DNA from: Chryseobacterium wanjuense | GTDB lineage: Bacteria > Bacteroidota > Bacteroidia > Flavobacteriales > Weeksellaceae | DNA: 64,000 bases | Assembly (NCBI RefSeq): GCF_900111495.1 | Contig: NZ_FOIU01000005.1 | Location: forward strand, 62,001-126,000 | Reading direction: 5' to 3' | Part shown: piece after piece, positions 8,695 through 16,820 of the stretch | Layout: every line of letters starts with the position of its first letter | How positions within the stretch are numbered: the stretch's first letter is position 1 | Program-made: the position numbers and the translations under genes | Notes under the pieces: generated by a model | The model's database searches: none | What the model saw: the letters and a program-made list of their open reading frames with translations, nothing else | What the model was told of the DNA's origin: nothing

Positions 8695-9693
8695 ATGCCA
8701 CATCCACAAAAATATAATAAGAAATACGATAAGCTGACCGATGAGGAAAAAGAACTCCTTGAAATCAGCAAAAACAGCATTACAGATTTTGTTGAGCAGT
8801 CAAGTTCTGTCAGCGACGTTCATTATGCTACCAGAAATGCCCATGCAAAGACCTATGCCGTCGCAAAGGGAGAATTTCTCATTGATAAAAATGTTCCGGA
8901 AGAGCTTCAACAGTTTTTTGATAAGGAGAAATATGATCTCATCATCCGTTTTTCGAACGCCCATCTGAAAATTAATAAAGGTAAAAAAGATATTCCCGCG
9001 TATGGTTTTGCGGTGAAGATCAAGGACGAAAGCGGTGATCTGATCGCCAATTATCCTTTGGTGAATTTCCCGTTGTTTCCCATCAATTCTGTGAGTACGT
9101 TTTTGAAATTGTTTACTTCCGTCAACCGTTTTTTTGTAAAAAAATGGAGTTCATTTTCATTAATGATGCAAATCTCAAAGGTAATTCCTTCAACATTTAC
9201 CGGCTCATTCTTAAAGAATATTTTTAAGCTTTGGAGAAAAAGAAACGATTTTATTTTATCATTTGATTATCATTCTGTCGGTGCTTACCGATTGGGAGAA
9301 AATATGATTAAAATTAAATTAAGTCCAAAATCCGTTGATAAAAATTTTAATAAAAAACTAAAAACAAAAGATGCACTTTCAAATTATCTTAAAACAAATG
9401 ATTTTAATGCTGATGTACTGATTCAGATTTGCTATGACCTGAAATATCAGCCCATCAATAAGCTCAATGTAGAATGGAAACATTCACCTTACCTAAAAAT
9501 CGGGGAAGTGAAGATCGAAAAAAATTCGCTTCTCGATCCGAATGCCTGTGATAACGAACTGCTTTCTTTCAATCCTTTTGAAAGTAAACCTTTTTTTCAG
9601 CCTGTCGGGAAAATTCAGAAACTTCGCGATGAAGCATATAAGATTTCTCTGCAGACGAGACGGAAAATTAATAAGCTGTTGAAATATAAGTGA
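8695..9693 (+). CDS. Catalase-related haem protein
   Basis: A 332-residue member of the small catalase-related group. An RNAHAKTYAVAKGEF segment (near residue 47) supplies the distal His, and IRFSNAH and YGFAVKIKD follow as in catalase-fold proteins. It is much shorter than the roughly 480-residue monofunctional catalases, so peroxidase rather than catalase activity is possible. The proximal haem ligand could not be assigned by eye. The start lies in an upstream AT-rich region without a clear promoter box. Confidence 0.7.
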   Translation: MPHPQKYNKKYDKLTDEEKELLEISKNSITDFVEQSSSVSDVHYATRNAHAKTYAVAKGEFLIDKNVPEELQQFFDKEKYDLIIRFSNAHLKINKGKKDIPAYGFAVKIKDESGDLIANYPLVNFPLFPINSVSTFLKLFTSVNRFFVKKWSSFSLMMQISKVIPSTFTGSFLKNIFKLWRKRNDFILSFDYHSVGAYRLGENMIKIKLSPKSVDKNFNKKLKTKDALSNYLKTNDFNADVLIQICYDLKYQPINKLNVEWKHSPYLKIGEVKIEKNSLLDPNACDNELLSFNPFESKPFFQPVGKIQKLRDEAYKISLQTRRKINKLLKYK

Positions 9694-9813
9694 GGGGCGA
9701 GATGCGGGTTACGGGATTCGAGGGTTTGAGGGTTTTGGAGTTTGAAAGTTTTTTTAATAAGAAATTACAATATCATTTCGAGGGAAGGAGAAATCTTTAA
9801 TTTTAACGAAAAC

Positions 9814-9846
9814 AAAAAAGGCTCTACACATGGTAAAGCCTTTTTT
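9814..9846. terminator. Bidirectional intrinsic terminator
   Basis: AAAAAAGGCT and AGCCTTTTTT form a 10-bp stem, extended inside by CTA/TAG-like pairing around CACATG. It sits between the convergent catalase-related and TerC genes. Confidence 0.85.
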
Positions 9847-9861
9847 ATTTTGATTTTAATA

Positions 9862-10911
9862 TTACTCTTCTATTTTTTTGTCGTCGTTATCTCCGGTCAC
9901 TTTTTCAGGGAATAAAACCGATAAAAGAACTGAAATTACAAGTACTCCCCCTACAATTCCCAACGAAATCGGTGAAGGAATGTGAATCCATGGAGCAATT
10001 AACATTTTAACTCCGATGAAGGCTAAAATAATGGCCAATCCGTAAGGTAATTTGCTGAACATATGAATAAAATTCGCCAACAGAAAATACAGTGATCTAA
10101 GTCCTAAGATCGCGAAAATATTCGATGTATAAAGGATAAACGGATCATTTGAAATCGCAAAAATCGCAGGAATAGAGTCTACGGCAAACAGTACGTCTGT
10201 AAACTCGATCACCGCAACGACTACCAACAGCGGTGTTGCCATTCTGATTCCGTTTTGTATGGTGAAGAATTTGTCTCCGTCATAGTTGTCTGAAACTTTC
10301 CAGAATCTTTTCACCAACTTCGCTCCGGGTGTATCGCCAAAGTCTTCATTATCATCATCTTCGCCTTCACCCCATGATTTAATTCCGGCATATACCAAGA
10401 ATAATCCAAAGAGTGTCATAACTACATTGATCTTCACAGCATGTCCGAAAATATTCATTTCAGGAAGGTAAGTAAGATTAATAAGTCCGATTCCGGCAAA
10501 AATAAAGATCGCCCTGAAAACCAGCGCCCCAATAATTCCCCAGAAAAGAACTTTGTGGTGCAGGCGTTTCGGAACTTTGAAGAAGCCAAAAACGAGGATA
10601 AATACGAATAAATTATCCACCGAGAGCGCTTTCTCGATCCAATACGCCGCCTGATACTGCGTGAATTTTTCTACCGCCAATGCATGACTTCCGGCTCCTC
10701 CGTCTGTATTGTAAACCCAATACACCACTCCGGAAAAGACCATAGACAGCGAGATCCATACAATTGACCAGATGGTAGCTTCTTTGGAAGAAACTTCGTG
10801 ACTTTTTTTATTGAAAACTCCTAAATCCAGAAGCAACATGATAACGACCGTTATCGCAAATCCCCAAACAAGACCGGGATGAAGGTCTAAAATACTAGTA
10901 TTTTGTTCCAC
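9862..10911 (-). CDS. TerC family integral membrane protein
   Basis: A 349-residue multi-pass membrane protein with the family signatures EKALSVDNLFVF (near residue 88) and FTDVLFAVDSIPAIFAIS (near 238), whose acidic residues lie in membrane helices. TerC/Alx proteins act in metal-ion (notably Mn) handling and tellurite resistance. It is the last gene of the Ter operon, separated from it by a REP-like element at 10996-11074, and ends at a shared terminator. Confidence 0.92.
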   Translation of the reverse strand: MEQNTSILDLHPGLVWGFAITVVIMLLLDLGVFNKKSHEVSSKEATIWSIVWISLSMVFSGVVYWVYNTDGGAGSHALAVEKFTQYQAAYWIEKALSVDNLFVFILVFGFFKVPKRLHHKVLFWGIIGALVFRAIFIFAGIGLINLTYLPEMNIFGHAVKINVVMTLFGLFLVYAGIKSWGEGEDDDNEDFGDTPGAKLVKRFWKVSDNYDGDKFFTIQNGIRMATPLLVVVAVIEFTDVLFAVDSIPAIFAISNDPFILYTSNIFAILGLRSLYFLLANFIHMFSKLPYGLAIILAFIGVKMLIAPWIHIPSPISLGIVGGVLVISVLLSVLFPEKVTGDNDDKKIEE

Positions 10912-10995
10912 TTTTATATCTGTTATTATATGATAAAAGCAATAGCTGTACAGTGTACAAGTATTGCCGATTTTTATTTTTTTGAAAAATCTGAT

Positions 10996-11074
10996 TTCAA
11001 TAGTAAATAAGTTTTGGCTAAAGCCGAATTGGAAACCTATTTTTTTGAACGGGCTAAAGCCCGCTTCTATTGAA
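10996..11074. repeat. REP-like palindromic element
   Basis: The outer ends TTCAATAG and CTATTGAA are inverted repeats. Inside are two short hairpins built on GGCTAAAGCC, the second extended to the perfect CGGGCTAAAGCCCG. It resembles repetitive extragenic palindromes and fills the gap between the TerC and TerD genes. Confidence 0.65.
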
Positions 11075-11079
11075 CGATT

Positions 11080-11691
11080 TTACAAGTATTTCTGTTTTAC
11101 AGTTTCTATGGTTTCCTGTAATTTTCTGTCAGCGGTAGGATCTCCGATTGCGTTGAATTTCCACTCTCCGTTTCTCTTGTAGAAAACACCCATCACCATT
11201 GCAACATGCCCTCTGAAAGATGCATCGTTGGCAATATCATATTTAGCGAAAACTTCTCTTACATTCGTAGGCGTTCCTTCGTAAATTCTGATAGAAGCGA
11301 AAGGAATTGTTCCGAAATCCTGTCCTTTGTAGCTGTTTAGAACCAAAGCAACATGCTCTACATTAGGTTCAAGATTGCTGAAATCTACGGTGATCACTTC
11401 ATTATCAAGACCGTCGTCTCCGTTTACATCACCTGTTAAATCGTCTCCGCTGTGTCTTACAGAACCGTTTTTTGATTTTAAATTGCCAAAGTAAATAACT
11501 TCCGTCGCGTTTTTATTTGAATCATATAAAATACAGCTTCCATCCAAGTCTACTGCTTCTCTCGTAACTCCACCGAAAAAACCTTTTTTCTCGATTGCTC
11601 CCCAGTTGATCCCTACACAAGCCTGTGTAAGAGTTGTCCCGTTTTCTTTCGTAAGGTTAATTCTTTGACCTTTTTGTAAGTTAATAGCCAT
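11080..11691 (-). CDS. TerD family stress protein
   Basis: A 203-residue TerD-domain protein starting MAINLQKGQRINLT, the usual family start; an earlier in-frame ATG at 11733 would add 14 residues not seen in the paralogue at 13939. Acidic Ca-binding loops are visible (DLDGSCILYD; a DDLTGDVNGDDG loop). TerD proteins bind Ca and accompany tellurite and phage-stress operons. The upstream neighbour is an unknown Ter-cluster gene, and TerC lies downstream. Confidence 0.9.
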   Translation of the reverse strand: MAINLQKGQRINLTKENGTTLTQACVGINWGAIEKKGFFGGVTREAVDLDGSCILYDSNKNATEVIYFGNLKSKNGSVRHSGDDLTGDVNGDDGLDNEVITVDFSNLEPNVEHVALVLNSYKGQDFGTIPFASIRIYEGTPTNVREVFAKYDIANDASFRGHVAMVMGVFYKRNGEWKFNAIGDPTADRKLQETIETVKQKYL

Positions 11692-11799
11692 CTTTTTATG
11701 TTTGTTATTTATTATTTTTTTTAAGTGATTCAACTAATAATTAAATTAGCCTTTTCATTCTATTAGACCAACTAGCTTGGCTGCTAATTTGTCTTTTTA

Positions 11800-12744
11800 T
11801 TAATTATTTAAATTTAAATTCAACATGGCGCGAAGAATATTCGTTTCTTCATTCACGTCGAATATTTTGCTCATAATATCTATACTTTCGAGATTTCGAA
11901 GATAGTCTTTTAAAACAGGTTCTACATCATCGGGCAATTTCCGTTTCCTTTCGTGGATGGTTTCTTCCAACTCTTCATTTTTCTTTTTCAACTGATTGAT
12001 AATCGAAATCTGGTTGGATTCATTTTCGGAAGTATTTAAATAAGATAATTCATCATCGATTAAATACATTCTCTTTTCCTCTACATTAAATATAAAATGT
12101 TCATTTGATTGAAAAATCTTAAACAATTCATACTCATTCCTCTCAATTCTGTAGCCACACACAAAACGAACTTTAAACTGCTGTATATTCAGCTTGCCCA
12201 GCAATTTTCGCTCGATCGAATAATCCTGATACCGGTAAGAAGGAACCGAATGCGCTTTCAGTTTGCTTTCATCGGCATCCGTTCTGTAAAATTCTGCTGC
12301 GTATCTTTTTTGAAAATACAAAACATCATTCCAGTTCAGGGTAAATTTATCCTCCGTAAGATCTTTATACAGATTCCTCAGATGCTGGGAAAATATACCG
12401 CTGTAGATCTTCCTGTCTGTTTCAAAACTGTCGACTTTCTTTTCTTCAAAAGCCTCAATGTATTGATTATTAATATTAATCTCGTTAATAACAGCCAACA
12501 GATCGTTTTCCTTTTTCTTTTTGATTTTGGTCAGCAATTCTATTAAACTGTCGGTGTACTGAAGGTGAAAAAGCTCTAATTTGTTATAATCCAGCGTTTT
12601 ATTTTCTTCGAAAAGTTTGTGTATGATATCCGTCTTGATATAGATCGAGATTATATCAACATTTTCAAAAAAATTCGAAAGAAGCTTAAGTTTCGTTAAT
12701 CTTCTTTTGCTTTGTGATAGTATGCTTACAGCTTCATCATCCAC
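11800..12744 (-). CDS. Unknown protein of the Ter operon
   Basis: A 314-residue, strongly charged, mostly helical protein. It has no signal peptide, membrane segment or enzyme motif. The C-terminal 80 residues look like a coiled coil (QLKKKNEELEETIHERKRKL). It sits 15 bp downstream of the TelA gene and upstream of the second TerD gene, so it is most likely a structural or adaptor component of the Ter system. I do not recognise the family. Confidence 0.6.
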   Translation of the reverse strand: MDDEAVSILSQSKRRLTKLKLLSNFFENVDIISIYIKTDIIHKLFEENKTLDYNKLELFHLQYTDSLIELLTKIKKKKENDLLAVINEININNQYIEAFEEKKVDSFETDRKIYSGIFSQHLRNLYKDLTEDKFTLNWNDVLYFQKRYAAEFYRTDADESKLKAHSVPSYRYQDYSIERKLLGKLNIQQFKVRFVCGYRIERNEYELFKIFQSNEHFIFNVEEKRMYLIDDELSYLNTSENESNQISIINQLKKKNEELEETIHERKRKLPDDVEPVLKDYLRNLESIDIMSKIFDVNEETNILRAMLNLNLNN

Positions 12745-12759
12745 CTTAGTCCTGTATTA

Positions 12760-13932
12760 TTAACTTCTGATATTTGCTTTTAGTTCGTGTTCCAATGTCT
12801 GTAAATCCTGATCCAGCTTTCTTCTGTTTTCAGCGCCCTGTTTTTGGATCTGTTTTACTTCATTTAATGTACTGATCAACATATTGGTGGTTTCTCTCAA
12901 TGTTTCGGCAGAGACAATGGTCTGTTCGTTGGCTCTTGCAACATTTCTTGAGTTTTGCCCCAGACGTTCGGCATTTTTTCTTAAAATTTCTTCCGTTGTA
13001 GAAGATACTTTCTGCTGAATTTCAATATTCTGCTGCTGTCTGTGCATCGCAACCGCCAAAGAAAGCTGGTTTTTCCAAACCGGTAACGTCGTCGTTAAAA
13101 TAGTCTGTGCTTTCTCAGCGATCGAAACGTTGTTATTCTGAACCAATCTGATCTGCGGAAGAGACTGCATCATAATCAGACGAACGACTTTAAGATCGGC
13201 CATTCTTCTGTCTAATCTAGCAATGAAATCTCTTTTGTCAGCAATTTGATAATCTGCATAATTCTGAACATTCGTTTCCATTTCCGCCAATTCCTGAGAT
13301 GCTTTTTCCATTCTTAAATTTCCTGCAATCACAAGATCTTCAATTTGTTTGATGGAATTTACATTGCTGTCGAAAATAGTCTGCAACACCGCATTATCCT
13401 TAGAAGAAGTGATAATTCCAGCATTTACCTTATGTGAAATCTGATCAATATTATTAACGATTTTGTCGTATTTAGCAAAAAGATTTTCAACCTGCGTCAT
13501 TACCTTTTTCATGAAAGGCAACTTGCTTAAAAAACCTTTTACAGGATTTCTGTTGTTGATTTCATCAACATCTACATAGTTTAATTCGACTAATAAATTG
13601 TTAATCAATTCACCTACTTCACCAGAATTTGATCTTCTTACGTTTCCTAAAAAGCTGTCACTCTGATTGGCCAGCGTTTTTTGAAGATCTGCACCGAAAT
13701 TCACGATGGATCCCGGGTTTGTTTCATCGATAGCATTGGCCATCGTTTCGTATTTCTGACGCTCCTCTACCTGCAATTGGTTAAGGTTTACATTTCCGTC
13801 CCTGTCTACAAGAACCGCTGGAGCCGCATTTTGAGCTGGCTGAGCCGGCGGAGTCATAGAAGTTGGTTCAAACGTTTTCAAAGGTTCGATTGACCCAAGA
13901 GGATCTATTGGTTGATTTTCCTGATTATCCAT
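12760..13932 (-). CDS. TelA/toxic anion resistance protein
   Basis: A 390-residue helical protein of the TelA (KlaA) family. A Pro-rich N-terminus (residues 20-60) precedes long helices with the family-like run LVRLIMMQSLPQIRLVQNN (about 225-245) and LPVWKNQLSLAVAMHRQQQN. TelA proteins associate with TerD proteins in tellurite resistance. The gene begins 6 bp after the stop of the upstream TerD gene, indicating translational coupling. Confidence 0.9.
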   Translation of the reverse strand: MDNQENQPIDPLGSIEPLKTFEPTSMTPPAQPAQNAAPAVLVDRDGNVNLNQLQVEERQKYETMANAIDETNPGSIVNFGADLQKTLANQSDSFLGNVRRSNSGEVGELINNLLVELNYVDVDEINNRNPVKGFLSKLPFMKKVMTQVENLFAKYDKIVNNIDQISHKVNAGIITSSKDNAVLQTIFDSNVNSIKQIEDLVIAGNLRMEKASQELAEMETNVQNYADYQIADKRDFIARLDRRMADLKVVRLIMMQSLPQIRLVQNNNVSIAEKAQTILTTTLPVWKNQLSLAVAMHRQQQNIEIQQKVSSTTEEILRKNAERLGQNSRNVARANEQTIVSAETLRETTNMLISTLNEVKQIQKQGAENRRKLDQDLQTLEHELKANIRS

Positions 13933-13938
13933 GATACA

Positions 13939-14493
13939 TTATTGATAAATTGATACAAATTTCTCAAGGCCTTCTCTTTGCCCGCTTCCTACTGCTTCGA
14001 ATTTCCATTCTCCGTTTCTGTTGTAGATTCTTCCGAATTCCACTGCCGTTTCGATGGAGAAATCTTCGTCTAGCTCGTATTTCAGGATTTCTTCATTTGT
14101 ATCCGTATTGAAAATTCTGATGAAAGAATTTCTTACCTGCCCGAAGTTCTGCTTTCTTGCATCTGCATCGTGAATCGTTACTACTACTGTAATTTCTTTT
14201 ACAGCGGCATCAATTTTAGTTAAATCAATTTTAATTTGCTCATCATCTCCCGCTCCGTCACCTGTCAGGTTATCACCGGAGTGAATCACTGCTTTATCCG
14301 GAGACTCAAGATTGTTGTAAAAAATAAAGTGATTATCAGAAATTAACTTTTTATTTTCTCCTAATAAAAATAAAGACGCATCCAGATCAAAAGCAGTTCC
14401 TGTCGAGGTATTGTTGATATCCCATCCTAAGCCTACCGTGAATTTTGGTGCATTTATATTTTCTCTTTGTCCTTTCTGTAAGTTAATAGCCAT
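13939..14493 (-). CDS. TerD/TerE family stress protein
   Basis: A 184-residue TerD-fold protein starting MAINLQKGQRENINAPKF, with the core GLGWDINNTSTGTAFDLDAS and the Ca-loop acidic motif (DNLTGDGAGDDEQI). It overlaps the 3' end of the phosphoribosyltransferase-like gene by 11 bp and lies just upstream of TelA, so the three are probably translated together. Confidence 0.92.
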   Translation of the reverse strand: MAINLQKGQRENINAPKFTVGLGWDINNTSTGTAFDLDASLFLLGENKKLISDNHFIFYNNLESPDKAVIHSGDNLTGDGAGDDEQIKIDLTKIDAAVKEITVVVTIHDADARKQNFGQVRNSFIRIFNTDTNEEILKYELDEDFSIETAVEFGRIYNRNGEWKFEAVGSGQREGLEKFVSIYQ

Positions 14494-15307
14494 AATATAA
14501 TTCGGTTTGTGTTAATATGTTTATATTGTTTTCGTATTCTTTTATCAGGTGGTAATTGTTGCTGATCGCCAGTTCCAGCAAGTGATCCATCTGTTCCTTT
14601 TTTACTTTAGACGAAAGATATTCAAATTTACTTGATTCTAAGCCTAAAATATATTTTACAATCCTTGTATTAAACTGGAAACTCGGCTTCACCATTACTT
14701 CTGCGATGTGTTCTACATTTTTCACTGCATAATAATTGAAGAAGTTTTCAATTTTAGGGTCGATATTAAAATTCATCAGTTCAGCGTAATACATGAATAA
14801 AAAATCTGCTTTTACGTCAAATTCATCAAGGATTTTATTCACTGTAAATTCATGACTTCCCGTGATTTTGATATCGTCTATAAAAATACAAAGTTTTCCC
14901 CGTAAAAAATCTTTATCCAGATAATAAGTATCATTGGCAATCAAATTTTTACGATCTTCAAAACTCAGATTTCCATAATCTGTCGTGTAGGTATGATTTC
15001 TGTTAATTTTCGATAAAATGCTGGATTTTTTTCCTTTCTGGAATAAATAAAAATCCAAATATTTTTTAAAATAAAAACACAGAAAATTAGAAGCCGTAGG
15101 AATCGCCATATAAGGACTCGGCAACACTACAATTTCTTTATCCGTATCTAAAAGGCTTTCGTTTTCAGCAATAAAACCTTCGAATAACTCTTTCGCGAAT
15201 TTCTCCGCATACGACTTATCGCCATACTTGAAATAGCTGTATTCTGCAGGCGAAAAAGTGAATTCGTCCGCCGAATGAATGTGGTGTAAGCTGTATCTCC
15301 TGTTCAT
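14483..15307 (-). CDS. Ter-operon phosphoribosyltransferase-like protein
   Basis: A 274-residue protein with a PRPP-loop-like motif CIFIDDIKITGSHEFT near residue 145, in the place where PRTases have (V/I)DD(V)xxTGxT. The second Asp is retained, but the loop reads ITGSHE rather than TTGGT, so substrate use may differ from biosynthetic PRTases. PRTase-fold genes recur with TerD and HAD genes in Ter stress operons and are thought to act on nucleotide-like substrates. It is coupled to TerD by an 11-bp overlap. Confidence 0.7.
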   Translation of the reverse strand: MNRRYSLHHIHSADEFTFSPAEYSYFKYGDKSYAEKFAKELFEGFIAENESLLDTDKEIVVLPSPYMAIPTASNFLCFYFKKYLDFYLFQKGKKSSILSKINRNHTYTTDYGNLSFEDRKNLIANDTYYLDKDFLRGKLCIFIDDIKITGSHEFTVNKILDEFDVKADFLFMYYAELMNFNIDPKIENFFNYYAVKNVEHIAEVMVKPSFQFNTRIVKYILGLESSKFEYLSSKVKKEQMDHLLELAISNNYHLIKEYENNINILTQTELYYGY

Positions 15308-15319
15308 AATTATTCACAA

Positions 15320-15994
15320 TTATAGTTGGTGTTTTAGTAAGTGGGCATTGAAACCAAAATCTCTGGCACCTTTGTAATCAGCAATCGGGTTGTCGCCGAT
15401 GTGTAAAATCTGATGCATTTGCAGATCCGGGTTTTTAATCCTGTTTTTCACCTCCTGAAACACAAGAGGATTGGGTTTCGAACAATTCAATTCATCGGAA
15501 TAAATATGAAAATCTATATACTGATCGAGGTTTTCATTGATCAGGAATTTCCTCATCGTGGTTCCTTTGATAAATCCTGTATTGCTTAAAATATTGATTG
15601 TTTTGCCCTGATTTTTAATTTCGTCAAAAAACTGGTGCAAATTTTCAAAAATTATCATGGGTTTGTATTCCAGGAAAAGCTGTTCGCTTTTTAGATAAAA
15701 TTCATTTAATTGAGTTCTATCTAATTGTTTTACATCTACATTCAAAGATCCCAATATCAGTAAATATATTTCGAACGTATCGATATTGCCACCAATAACT
15801 TCATTAATGGTATTACAAAGATCATCATAATATTTTACGGTTTTCGCAACTTCCTCAATCGGTTTTTTTACGTTAAAAAATGAGGAGAACAGCTCAACTC
15901 TTTTTGCTTTAAATTCAGGATGAGATTTGATTAAAGTGAGCCACAGGTCAAAAGAAAAATGACAGTGGTTGTGAATGTCGATATCTGTTTTCAA
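15320..15994 (-). CDS. HAD-family hydrolase of the Ter operon
   Basis: A 224-residue HAD phosphatase. Motif I is S-F-D-L-W-L-T-L (residues 14-21), motif II is ILSNTGF, motif III is the Lys in CSKPNPLVF, and motif IV is IGDNPIADYKGA. The catalytic Asp pair in motif I is changed: the second Asp is replaced by Trp (DLW rather than DxD), as in dehalogenase-like HADs, so phosphatase activity is uncertain. It is first in the Ter operon. Confidence 0.8.
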   Translation of the reverse strand: MKTDIDIHNHCHFSFDLWLTLIKSHPEFKAKRVELFSSFFNVKKPIEEVAKTVKYYDDLCNTINEVIGGNIDTFEIYLLILGSLNVDVKQLDRTQLNEFYLKSEQLFLEYKPMIIFENLHQFFDEIKNQGKTINILSNTGFIKGTTMRKFLINENLDQYIDFHIYSDELNCSKPNPLVFQEVKNRIKNPDLQMHQILHIGDNPIADYKGARDFGFNAHLLKHQL

Positions 15995-16387
15995 AACGGT
16001 TACAGTTAAAAGTTTTATTTAGCTTTTTCTGAAAAAGATTTTAATTTTTTTATCATCATTTTGTGTCCGAATTACTCAATTCTTCCCAAAGATAAAATTT
16101 TTAAATTAATGGATCGAGTTGATTTGTTGTTTTAAGATATTTTTATGATTTTCCAACATTTGAATTTTATTTTTTTGATTTAATTTATGAAAAATCTTTA
16201 ACGCAAAGGTCGCATGGTTTTTATTTACATTTTTGAAAATATTTTCCAGACGCAAAGGCACTTCGTTCAGCAAATGATAGCAGCACGTCTTAGCCCAGTA
16301 AAACGACTTTCCGTTCATAGTGTTAAAAATAATTGATAAACAGAATTTTTTAAATTTCAGTCATTTGAAAAAAATTAAAAAAAGTTT

Positions 16388-16416
16388 TTGCTATTAAAAT
16401 ATTTTTTCTAATTTCG
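16388..16416 (+). promoter_or_regulatory. Promoter of the leader-EF-G unit
   Basis: TTG at 16388 and TAATTTCG at 16409-16416 are separated by 18 bp, close to the Bacteroidota consensus TTG-N19-TAnnTTTG. The predicted start falls about 15 nt before the leader ORF. The rest of the gap 15995-16387 holds only degenerate AACGCAAAGG-type repeat remnants around 16200-16290. Confidence 0.6.
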
Positions 16417-16436
16417 CAACCGATTAAAAATCAACA

Positions 16437-16523
16437 ATGTCAACAAAAATGGTAAATATTATAATCACAAACAATCCTATCAGAGCTGTGTACTTTGGTA
16501 GCACTAAATATTTATCTGAATAA
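16437..16523 (+). CDS. Putative 28-codon leader peptide
   Basis: This ORF encodes MSTKMVNIIITNNPIRAVYF followed by GSTKYLSE and a stop. It starts just downstream of a good promoter and ends 31 nt before an intrinsic terminator hairpin, ahead of an EF-G paralogue. Leader ORF plus terminator plus translation-factor gene is the layout of ribosome-stalling attenuation, known for several ribosome-protection resistance genes. No homologue is recognised; coding status is inferred from context only. Confidence 0.5.
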   Translation: MSTKMVNIIITNNPIRAVYFGSTKYLSE

Positions 16524-16554
16524 CGATCGACCTTTATTAAAACAAAACATATGG

Positions 16555-16584
16555 AAGGCCTATCTATTCGGATAGGTCTTTTTT
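16555..16584 (+). terminator. Terminator/attenuator upstream of the EF-G paralogue
   Basis: GGCCTATC (16557-16564) pairs with GATAGGTC (16571-16578), extended by AA/TT, with loop TATTCG, followed by TTTTTT. It lies between the leader ORF and the EF-G gene. The stretch 16585-16820 that follows holds repeat remnants and no clear second promoter. Confidence 0.78.
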
Positions 16585-16820
16585 GCTACCCCTACTTTCA
16601 GCTTTTTTACATTCGAAAAGGTTGTCTCATTTTTTTTAACGCAAAGAACAATTTTTCTTCCCGAATAAGGAAAGAGAGCAAAGGTTTTAATCAATAAATT
16701 GATTATAAGAAGCCAGCTTCATAAGCTACTTTGCTGCCTCAAATAAAACAGTTTCAAATAGAAACTTTGCATTAAAAAATGAAGCACAATCTTAAAAATC
16801 AACAATTTAAATTAAACAAA

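Noticed and set aside
16106..16318. 70-codon minus-strand ORF
   Set aside because: It overlies degenerate AACGCAAAGG-type repeat sequence, has no promoter or neighbour, and its composition is not protein-like.
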